A stretch of DNA of 64,000 nt from Xylocopa sonorina (Eukaryota; Arthropoda; Insecta; Hymenoptera; Apidae). Shown here in pieces: positions 53,498 through 64,000 of the stretch. The translations under genes were made by a program, and so were the position numbers. The stretch lies in assembly GCF_050948175.1 (NCBI RefSeq), contig NW_027490494.1:1-64000 (forward strand). Direction: 5' to 3'. Below the pieces are notes generated by a model, which searched no databases, was not told the DNA's origin, and was given only the letters and a program-made list of their open reading frames with translations. Numbering within the stretch: the first letter of the stretch is position 1; each line of letters begins with the position of its first letter.

Positions 53498-56470
53498 ATA
53501 ATATATCTTATCATGAAACATAGATATGTGATGCAATATCTCGTTTTAAGTAGCATTTGAACCCTTTTGCTTCGATAGGTAGACATCTGCAAACGCTATT
53601 TCCTTGCAAGGAAGTGTCGCATTTACATTCATTTGAAGTGTAGACGAGGAATACATCACACTTCACAAATCATATTATATCTTACCATGAAACATAGAAA
53701 TGAGATGCGATACTGCGTTTTGAGGAGCATCAGAACTCTGTCGCTGCAATACCTAAACATCTGCAGACGCTATGTCCTTTCAAGGGAGTGTCGCATTTAC
53801 AATCATTTGAAGTGTAGACGAGGAGCACATAACACTACCCAAATCATATTATATCTTACCATGAAACTTAGAAATGAGATGCGATATCGCGTTTTGAGAA
53901 TCATAAGAACTCTATTGCTACGATACGTAGACATCTGCAAACGCTATTTCCTTGCAAGGAAGTGTCGCATTTACATTCATATGAAGTGTAGACGAGGAAT
54001 ACATAACACTTCGCAAATCACATTATATCTTACCATGAAACATGGAAATGAGATGCGATATCGCGTTTTAAGTAGCATTAGAACACTATTGCTACGATAC
54101 GTAGACATCTGCAAACGCTATTTCCTTGCAAGGAAGTGTCGCATTTACATTTATTTGAAGTGTAGACGAGGAATACATAACACTTCGCAAATCATATAAT
54201 ATCTTACTATGAAACACAGAAATGAGATGCGATATCGCGTTTTAAGAAGCATTAGAACTCTATTGCTACGATACCTAGACATCTGCAGACGCTATTTCCT
54301 AGCAAGGAAGTCTCGCATTTACATTCATTTGAAGTGTAGACGAGGAATACATGACACTTTGCAAATCATATTATATCTTACCATGAAACATAGAAATGGG
54401 ATGCGATATCGCGTTTTAAGAATCATAAGAACTCTACTGTTACGATACGTAGACATCTGCAAACGCTATTACCTTGCAAGGAACTGTCGCATTTATGTTC
54501 ATTTGAATCGCAGACGAGGAATGCACAACACTTCGCAATGAATATTATATCTTATCATGAAACATAGATATGCGATGCAATATCTCGTTTTAAGAAGCAT
54601 CTGAACTCTATTGCTTCGATACGTAAGCATCTGCAAACGCTATTTCCTTACAAGGAAGTGTCGCATTTACATTCATTTGAAGTGTAGACGAGGAATACAT
54701 AACACTTCGCAAAACATATTATATCTTACCGTGAAACATAGAAATGAGATAAGATATAGCGTTTTAAGAATCATAAGAACTCCATTGCTACGATACGTAG
54801 ACATCTGCAAACGCTATTTCCTTGCAAGGAAGTGTCGCATTTACATTCAATTGAAGTGTAGGCGAGGAATACATGACACTTCGCAAATCATATTATATCT
54901 TACCATGAAACATAGAAATGAGATGCGACATCGCGTCTTAAGAAGCATTAGAACACTATTGCTACGATACCTAGACATCTGCAGACGCTATTTCCTAACA
55001 AGGAAGTGTCGCATTTACATTCATTTGAAGTGTAGACGATGAATACATGACACTTCGCTAATCATATTATATCTTACCATGAAACATAGAAATGAGATGC
55101 GATATCGCGTTTTAAGAATCATAAGAACTCTACTGTAACGATGCGTAGACATCTGCAAACGCTATTACCTTGCAAGGAAGTGTCGCATTTACGTTCATTT
55201 GAATCGCAGACGAGGAATGCATAACACTTCGCAATGAATATTATATCTTATCATGAAACATAGATATGCGATGCAATATATGGTTTTAAGAATCATTTGA
55301 ACTCTATTGCTTCGATACGTAGGCATCTGCAAACGCTATTTCCTTGCAAGGAAGTGTCGCATTTACATTCATTTGAAGTGTAGACGAGAAATACATAACA
55401 CTTCGCAAATCATATTATATCTTACCATGAAACATAGAAATGAGATGCGATATCGCGTTTTAAGAATCATAAGAACTCTATAGCTACGATACGCAGAAAT
55501 CTGCAAACGCTATTTCCTAGCAAGGAAGGGTCGCATTTACATTCATTTGAAGTGTAACCGAGGAATACATAACACTTCGCAAATCATATTATATCTTACC
55601 ATGAAACATAGAAATGAGATGCGATATCGCGTTTTAAGAAGCATTAGAAATCTATTGCTACGATACGTAGACATCTGCAAACGCTATTTCCTTGCAAGGA
55701 AGTGTCGCATTTACATTCATTTGAAGTGTAGACGAGGAATGCACAACACTTCGCAATGAATATTATATCTTATCATTAAACATAGATATGAGATGCAATA
55801 TATCGTTTTAAGAAGCATTTGAAATCTATTGCTACGATACCTAGACATCTGCAGACGCTACTTCCTTCCAAGGAAGTGTCGCATTTACATTCATTTGAAG
55901 TGTAGACGAGGAGTACATAACACTTCGCAAATCATATTATATCTTACCATGAAACATAGAAATGAGATGCGATTTCGCGTTTTAAGAATCATAAGAACTC
56001 TATTGCTACGATACGTAGACATCTGCAAACGCTCTTTCCTTGCAAGGAAGTGTCGCATTAACATTCATATGAAGTGTACACGAGGAATACATAACACTTC
56101 GCAAATCATAATATATCTTACCATGAAACATGGAAATGAGATGCGATATCGCGTTTTAAGAAGCATTAGAACACTATTGCTAAGATACGTAGACATCTGC
56201 AAACGATATTTCCTTGCTAGGAAGTGTCGCATTTACATTCATTTGAAGTGTAGACGAAGAATACATAACACTTCGCAAATCATATTATATCTTACCATTA
56301 AACATAGAAATGAGATGCGATATCGCGTTCTAATAATCATTAGAACTCTACTGGTACGATAGGTAGACATCTGCAAACGCTATTTCCTTGCAAAGAAGTG
56401 TCGCATTTACATTCATTTGAAGTGTAGACGAGGAATACATAACACTACGCAAATCATATTATATCTTACC

Positions 56471-56622
56471 ATGAAACATAGAAATGAAGCATTAGATCTC
56501 TATTGCTACGACACGTAGACATCTGCAAACGCTATTTCCTAGCGAGGAAGTGTCGCATTTACATTCATTTGAAGTGTAGACGAGGAATACATAACACTTC
56601 GCAAATCATATTATATCTTACC
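56471..56622 (+). repeat. 152-bp monomer with a 22-bp deletion
   Basis: Landmarks at 56,471 and 56,623 are 152 bp apart. The sequence reads 'gaaatgaagcattag', so 22 bases, including the 10-bp palindrome, are missing at about 56,487/56,488. The loss lies between short 'ga' repeats, consistent with slippage or end joining. It shifts the reading frame and accounts exactly for the offsets seen across the domain 3 unit. Confidence 0.9.
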
Positions 56623-57726
56623 ATGAAACATAGAAATGAGATGCGATATCGCCTTTTAATAAGCATTAGAACTCTATTGCTACGATACCTAGACATCTGC
56701 AGACGCTATTTCCTAGCAAGGAAGTGTCGCATTTACATTCATTTGAAGTGTAGACGAGGAATACATGACACTTCGCAAATCATATTATATCTTACCATGA
56801 AACATAGAAATGAGATGCGATATCGCGTTTTAAGAAGCATTAGAAATCTATTGCTACGATACGTAGGCATCAGCAAACGCTATTTCTTTGGAAGGAAGTG
56901 TCGCATTTACATTCATTTGAAGTGTAGACGAGGAATACATAACACTTCGCAAATCATATTATATCTTACCACGAAACATAGAAATGAGATGCGATATCGC
57001 GTTTTAAGAATCATAAGAACTCTATTGCTACGATACGTAGACATCTGCAAACGCACTTTCCTTGCAGGGAAGTGTCGCATTAACATTCATATGAAGTGTA
57101 GACGAGGAATACATAACACTTCGCAAATCATATTATATCTTACCACGAATCATAGAAATGAGATGCGATATCGCGTTTTAAGAATCATAAGAACTCTATT
57201 GCTACGATACGTAGACATCTGCAGACGCTATTTCCTTGCAAGGAAGTGTCGCATTCGCATTCATTTGAAGTGTAGACGAGGAATACATAACACTTCGCAA
57301 ATCATATTATATCTTACCATGGAACATAGAAATGAGATGCCATATCGCGTTTTAAGAAGCATTAGAACTCTACTGCTACGATAGGTAGACATCTGCAAAC
57401 GCTATCTCCTTGCAACGAAGTGTCGCATTTACATTCATTTGAAGTGTAGACGAGGAATACATCACATTTCGCAAATCATATTATATCTTACCATGAAACA
57501 TAGAAATGAGATGCGATATTGCGTTTTGAGAAGCATCAGAACTCTATCGCTGCGATACCTAAACATCTGCAGACGCTATTTCCTTTCAAGGGAGTGTCGC
57601 ATTTACAATCATTTGAAGTGTAGACGAGGAGCACATAACACTACCCAAATCATATTATATCTTACCATGAAACTTAGAAATGAGATGCGATATCGCGTTT
57701 TGAGAATCATAAGAACTCTATTGCTA

Positions 57727-60475
57727 CGGTACGTAGACATCTGCAAACGCTATTTCCTTGCAAGGAAGTGTCGCATTTACATTCATATGAAGTGTAGACG
57801 AGGAATACATAACACTTCGCAAATCATATTATATCTTACCATGAAACATGGAAATGAGATGCGATATCGCGTTTTAAGTAGCATTAGAACACTATTGCTA
57901 CGATACGTAGACATCTGCAAACGCTATTTCCTTGCAAGGAAGTGCCGCATTTACATTTATTTGAAGTGTAGACGAGGAATACATAACACTTCGCAAATCA
58001 TATAATATCTTACTATGAAACACAGAAATGAGATGCGATATCGCGTTTTAAGAAGCATTAGAACTCTATTGCTACGATACCTAGACATCTACAGACGCTA
58101 TTTCCTAGCAAGGAAGTGTCGCATTTACATTCATTTGAAGTGTAGACGAGGAATACATGACACTTCGCAAATCATATTATATCTCACCATGGAACATAGA
58201 AATGAGATGCGACATCGCGTCTTAAGAAGCATTCGAAGACTATTGCTACGATACCTAGACATCTGCAGACGCTATCTCCTAGCAAGGAAGTCTCGCATTT
58301 ACATTCATTTGAAGTGTAGACGAGGAATACATGACACTTCGCAAATCATATTATATCTTACCATGAAACATAGAAATGAGATGCGATATCGCGTTTTAAG
58401 AATCATAAGAACTCTACTGTTACGATACGTAGACATCTGCAAACGCTATTACCTTGCAAGGAACTGTCGCATTTATGTTCATTTGAATCGCAGACGAGGA
58501 ATGCATAACACTTCGCAATGAATATTATATCTTATCATGAAACATAGATATGCGATGCAATATCTCGTTTTAAGAAGCATCTGAACTCTATTGCTTCGAT
58601 ACGTAAGCATCTGCAAACGCTATTTCCTTGCAAGGAAGTGTCGCATTTACATTCATTTGAAGTGTAGACGAGGAATACATAACACTTCGCAAATCATATT
58701 ATATCTTACCGTGAAACATAGAAATGAGATAAGATATAGCGTTTTAAGAATCATAAGAACTCCATTGCTACGATACGTAGACATCTGCAAACGCTATTTC
58801 CTTGCAAGGAAGTGTCGCATTTACATTCAATTGAAGTGTAGACGAGGAATACATGACACTTCGCAAATCATATTATATCTTACCATGAAACATAGAAATG
58901 AGATGCGACATCGCGTCTTAAGAAGCATTAGAACACTATTGCTACGATATCTAGACATCTGCAGACGCTATTTCCTAACAAGGAAGTGTCGCATTTACAT
59001 TCATTTGAAGTGTAGACGATGAATACATGACACTTCGCTAATCATATTATATCTTACCATGAAACATAGAAATGAGATGCGATATTGCGTTTTGAGAAGC
59101 ATCAGAACTCTATCGCTACGGTACGTAGACATCTGCAAACGCTATTTCCTTGCAAGGAAGTGTCGCATTTACATTCATATGAAGTGTAGACGAGGAATAC
59201 ATAACACTTCGCAAATCATATTATATCTTACCATGAAACATGGAAATGAGATGCGATATCGCGTTTTAAGTAGCATTAGAACACTATTGCTACGATACGT
59301 AGACATCTGCAAACGCTATTTCCTTGCAAGGAAGTGTCGCATTTACATTTATTTGAAGTGTAGACGAGGAATACATAACACTTCGCAAATCATATAATAT
59401 CTTACTATGAAACACAGAAATGAGATGCGATATCGCGTTTTAAGAAGCATTAGAACTCTATTGCTACGATACCTAGACATCTACAGACGCTATTTCCTAG
59501 CAAGGAAGTGTCGCATTTACATTCATTTGAAGTGTAGACGAGGAATACATGACACTTCGCAAATCATATTATATCTCACCATGGAACATAGAAATGAGAT
59601 GCGACATCGCGTCTTAAGAAGCATTCGAAGACTATTGCTACGATACCTAGACATCTGCAGACGCTATCTCCTAGCAAGGAAGTCTCGCATTTACATTCAT
59701 TTGAAGTGTAGACGAGGAATACATGACACTTCGCAAATCATATTATATCTTACCATGAAACATAGAAATGAGATGCGATATCGCGTTTTAAGAATCATAA
59801 GAACTCTACTGTTACGATACGTAGACATCTGCAAACGCTATTACCTTGCAAGGAACTGTCGCATTTATGTTCATTTGAATCGCAGACGAGGAATGCATAA
59901 CACTTCGCAATGAATATTATATCTTATCATGAAACATAGATATGCGATGCAATATCTCGTTTTAAGAAGCATCTGAACTCTATTGCTTCGATACGTAAGC
60001 ATCTGCAAACGCTATTTCCTTGCAAGGAAGTGTCGCATTTACATTCATTTGAAGTGTAGACGAGGAACACATAACACTTCGCAAATCATATTATATCTTA
60101 CCGTGAAACATAGAAATGAGATAAGATATAGCGTTTTAAGAATCATAAGAACTCCATTGCTACGATACGTAGACATCTGCAAACGCTATTTCCTTGCAAG
60201 GAAGTGTCGCATTTACATTCAATTGAAGTGTAGACGAGGAATACATGACACTTCGCAAATCATATTATATCTTACCATGAAACATAGAAATGAGATGCGA
60301 CATCGCGTCTTAAGAAGCATTGGAACACTATTGCTACGATATCTAGACATCTGCAGACGCTATTTCCTAACAAGGAAGTGTCGCATTTACATTCATTTGA
60401 AGTGTAGACGATGAATACATGACACTTCGCTAATCATATTATATCTTACCATGAAACATAGAAATGAGATGCGAT
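57727..60475 (+). repeat. Eight-monomer (1,392-bp) tandem duplication
   Basis: Copy 1 is about 57,727-59,118 and copy 2 about 59,119-60,475. Offset points 57,727/59,119, 58,015/59,407 and 58,591/59,983 all differ by 1,392 bp (8 x 174). Shared marks are 'ctacggtacgtag', 'catggaaatgag', 'cattcgaagactattg' and 'gataagatatagcg'. Differences include 'agtgccgcat' at 57,941 against 'agtgtcgcat' at 59,333, and 'gaggaatacat' against 'gaggaacacat' near 60,062. Confidence 0.87.
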
Positions 60476-63460
60476 ATCGCGTTTTAAGAATCATAAGAAC
60501 TCTACTGTTACGATGCGTAGACATCTGCAAACGCTATTACCTTGCAAGGAAGTGTCGCATTTACGTTCATTTGAATCGCAGACGAGGAATGCATAACACT
60601 TCGCAATGAATATTATATCTTATCATGAAACATAGATATGCGATGCAATATATCGTTTTAAGAAGCATTTGAACTCTATTGCTTCGATACGTAGGCATCT
60701 GCAAACGCTATTTCCTTGCAAGGAAGTGTCGCATTTACATTCATTTGAAGTGTAGACGAGAAATACATAACACTTCGCAAATCATATTATATCTTACCAT
60801 GAAACATAGAAATGAGATGCGATATCGCGTTTTAAGAATCATAAGAACTCCATTGCTACAATACGTAGACATCTGCAAACGCTATTTCCTTGCAAGGAAG
60901 TGTCGCGTTTACATTTATTTGAGTTGTAGACGAGGAATACATAACACTTCGCAAATCATATAATATCTTACTATGAAACACAGAAATGAGATGCGATATC
61001 GCGTTTTAAGAAGCATTAGAACTCTATTGCTACGATACCTAGACATCTGCAGACGCTATTTCCTAGCATGGAAGTGTCGCATTTACATTCATTTGAAGTG
61101 TAGACGAGGAAAACATGACACTTCGCAAATCATATTATATCTCACCATGGAACATAGAAATGAGATGCGACATCGCGTCTTAAGCAGCATTAGAACACTA
61201 TTGCTACGATACCTAGACATCTGCAGACGCTATTTCCTAGCAAGGAAGTCTCGCATTTACATTCATTTGAAGTGTAGACGAGGAATACATGACACATCGC
61301 AAATCATATTATATCTTACCATGAAACATAGAAATGAGATGCGATATCGCGTTTTAAGAATCATAAGAACTCTATTGCTACGATACGTAGACATCTGCAA
61401 ACGCTATTTCCTTGCAAGGAAGTGCCGCATTTACATTTATTTGAAGTGTAGACGAGGAATACATAACACTTCGCAAATCATATAATATCTTACTATGAAA
61501 CACAGAAATGAGATGCGATATCGCGTTTTAAGAAGCATTAGAACTCTATTGCTACGATACCTAGACATCTACAGACGCTATTTCCTAGCAAGGAAGTGTC
61601 GCATTTACATTCATTTGAAGTGTAGACGAGGAATACATGACACTTCGCAAATCATATTATATCTCACCATGGAACATAGAAATGAGATGCGACATCGCGT
61701 CTTAAGAAGCATTCGAAGACTATTGCTACGATACCTAGACATCTGCAGACGCTATCTCCTAGCAAGGAAGTCTCGCATTTACATTCATTTGAAGTGTAGA
61801 CGAGGAATACATGACACTTCGCAAATCATATTATATCTTACCATGAAGCATAGAAATGAGATGCGATATCGCGTTTTAAGAATCATAAGAACTCTACTGT
61901 TACGATACGTAGACATCTGCAAACGCTATTACCTTGCAAGGAACTGTCGCATTTATGTTCATTTGAATCGCAGACGAGGAATGCATAACACTTCGCAATG
62001 AATATTATATCTTATCATGAAACATAGATATGCGATGCAATATCTCGTTTTAAGAAGCATCTGAACTCTATTGCTTCGATACGTAAGCATCTGCAAACGC
62101 TATTTCCTTGCAAGGAAGTGTCGCATTTACATTCATTTGAAGTGTAGACGAGGAATACATAACACTTCGCAAATCACATTATATCTTACCGTGAAACATA
62201 GAAATGAGATAAGATATAGCGTTTTAAGAATCATAAGAACTCCATTGCTACGATACGTAGACATCTGCAAACGCTATTTCCTTGCAAGGAAGTGTCGCAT
62301 TTACATTCAATTGAAGTGTAGACGAGGAATACATGACACTTCGCAAATCATATTATATCTTACCATGAAACATAGAAATGAGATGCGACATCGCGTCTTA
62401 AGAAGCATTAGAACACTATTGCTACGATATCTAGACATCTGCAGACGCTATTTCCTAACAAGGAAGTGTCGCATTTACATTCATTTGAAGTGTAGACGAT
62501 GAATACATGACACTTCGCTAATCATATTATATCTTACCATGAAACATAGAAATGAGATGCGATATCGCGTTTTAAGAATCATAAGAACTCTACTGTTACG
62601 ATGCGTAGACATCTGCAAACGCTATTACCTTGCAAGGAAGTGTCGCATTTACGTTCATTTGAATCGCAGACGAGGAATGCATAACACTTCGCAATGAATA
62701 TTATATCTTATCATGAAACATAGATATGCGATGCAATATATCGTTTTAAGAAGCATTTGAACTCTATTGCTTCGATACGTAGGCATCTGCAAACGCTATT
62801 TCCTTGCAAGGAAGTGTCGCATTTACATTCATTTGAAGTGTAGACGAGAAATACATAACACTTCGCAAATCATATTATATCTTACCATGAAACATAGAAA
62901 TGAGATGCGATATCGCGTTTTAAGAATCATAAGCACTCCATTGCTACAATACGTAGACATCTGCAAACGCTATTTCCTTGCAAGGAAGTGTCGCGTTTAC
63001 ATTTATTTGAGTTGTAGACGAGGAATACATAACACTTCGCAAATCATATAATATCTTACTATGAAACACAGAAATGAGATGCGATATCGCGTTTTAAGAA
63101 GCATTAGAACTCTATTGCTACGATACCTAGACATCTGCAGACGCTATTTCCTAGCATGGAAGTGTCGCATTTACATTCATTTGAAGTGTAGACGAGGAAA
63201 ACATGACACTTCGCAAATCATATTATATCTCACCATGGAACATAGAAATGAGATGCGACATCGCGTCTTAAGGAGCATTAGAACACTATTGCTACGATAC
63301 CTAGACATCTGCAGACGCTATTTCCTAGCAAGGAAGTCTCGCATTTACATTCATTTGAAGTGTAGACGAGGAATACATGACACATCGCAAATCATATTAT
63401 ATCTTACCATGAAACATAGAAATGAGATGCGATATCGCGTTTTAAGAATCATAAGAACTC
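59400..63460 (+). repeat. Twelve-monomer (2,088-bp) tandem duplication
   Basis: Points 59,407/61,495, 59,983/62,071, 60,679/62,767 and 60,973/63,061 are offset 2,088 bp (12 x 174). This unit overlaps the 1,392-bp duplication, so part of the sequence is present three times (58,015, 59,407, 61,495). The match breaks at about 63,460, where the next monomer is of a different type. The array continues in the same family to position 64,000 and beyond. Confidence 0.87.
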
Positions 63461-64000
63461 TACTGTTACGATACGTAGACATCTGCAAACGCTATTACCT
63501 TGCAAGGAAGTGTCGCATTTACGTTCATTTGAATCGCAGACGAGGAATGCATAACACTTCGCAATGAATATTATATCTTATCATGAAACATAGATATGCG
63601 ATGCAATATCTCGTTTTAAGAAGCATTTGAACTCTATTGCTTCGATACGTAGGCATCTGCAAACGCTATTTCCTTGCATGGAAGTGTCGCATTTACATTC
63701 ATTTGAAGTGTAGACGAGGAATACATAACACTTCGCAAATCATATTATATCATAACGTGAAACATAGAAATGAGATGCGATATCGCGTTTTAAGAATCAT
63801 AAGAACTCCATTGCTACGATACGTAGACATCTGCAAACGCTATTTCCTTGCAAGGAAGTGTCGCATTTACATTTATTTGAAGTGTAGACGAGGAATACAT
63901 AACACTTCGCAAATCATATAATATCTTACTATGAAACACAGAAATGAGATGCGATATCGCGTTTTAAGAAGCATTAAAACTCTATTGCTACGATATCTAG

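Larger units (their letters stand above)
52415..57726 (+). repeat. Domain 3: unit of about 24 monomers (4,154-bp offset)
   Basis: The distinctive 'cgtaggcatcagc' monomer at 52,708 recurs at 56,862, offset 4,154 bp (24 x 174 minus 22). Bases from 53,633 recur at 57,439, offset 3,806 bp (22 x 174 minus 22). Both offsets include the 22-bp deletion at 56,487. Further markers are 'cgcactttccttgcaggg', 'ttaacattcatatgaag' and 'gagcacataacactaccc'. The 173-bp variant is absent, so this domain evolved apart from domain 1. Confidence 0.78.
60..64000 (+). repeat. Satellite DNA array, 174-bp monomer, head to tail
   Basis: A single tandem array fills the window. Taking the ATG of the recurring 'ccatgaaacata' motif as a landmark, successive copies start at 2313, 2487, 2661, 2835, 3009, 3183 and so on, exactly 174 bp apart. 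About 367 copies fit before the right end, where the array continues. All copies share one orientation and I found no inverted block and no interrupting unique sequence. The hand-made consensus is about 36% G+C (63 of 174) with 9 CpG. A length of 174 bp fits one nucleosome plus linker, as in many centromeric satellites; that is family knowledge and does not prove this is a centromere. I do not recognise the satellite family. There is no gene-free gap to explain, because the repeat is the only content. Confidence 0.97.

Noticed and set aside
2139..64000. CRISPR array, because of the regular spacing
   Set aside because: The entire 174-bp unit is repeated. There are no short repeats separated by unique spacers and no cas genes.

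Overview
The whole window is one satellite DNA array. I see no protein-coding gene, RNA gene, transposon or CRISPR locus. About 367 head-to-tail copies of a 174-bp monomer, all in the same orientation, run from roughly position 60 to the right end and continue past it. The consensus is about 36% G+C with 9 CpG per monomer, by my hand count. This kind of sequence is expected in eukaryotic centromeric, pericentromeric or other heterochromatin. I do not recognise the family and cannot name the organism. The monomer length is close to one nucleosome plus linker.

Layout. 1-59 does not align convincingly to the monomer. 60-2138 holds about twelve diverged monomers of 170-174 bp that look like the decayed left edge of the array. 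From 2139 the period is almost always exactly 174 bp. 2139-13.7 kb is mostly one sequence type (A) with a recurrent 173-bp variant and short local duplications (2-, 5- and 7-mers). 13.3-21.4 kb carries a roughly 2.6-kb, 15-monomer higher-order repeat (HOR) in three copies. 21,785-27,071 is a 16-monomer unit in two copies, the first shortened by 281 bp. 27.1-37.5 kb is a mosaic containing a 1,565-bp 9-mer duplicated in tandem. About 37.45-45.52 kb is a nearly identical tandem pair of a 4,002-bp, 23-monomer unit. 45.5-52.1 kb repeats, in order, parts of 19-28 kb. 52.4-64 kb is a third sequence domain with units of 24, 8 and 12 monomers.

At the largest scale, 38.9-52.1 kb is colinear with 11.7-28.3 kb. 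This suggests a duplication of about 27 kb that was later reworked by unequal exchange. Because 174 is divisible by three, intact monomers read through as a repeating 58-residue, Arg/Lys-rich peptide and give open frames of up to 360 codons. These frames are broken at random by stops and 1-bp indels and are judged non-coding.

Two perfect palindromes per typical monomer (10 bp and 14 bp, centres 69 bp apart), and monomer subtypes that lack them, are the most interesting candidates for function.
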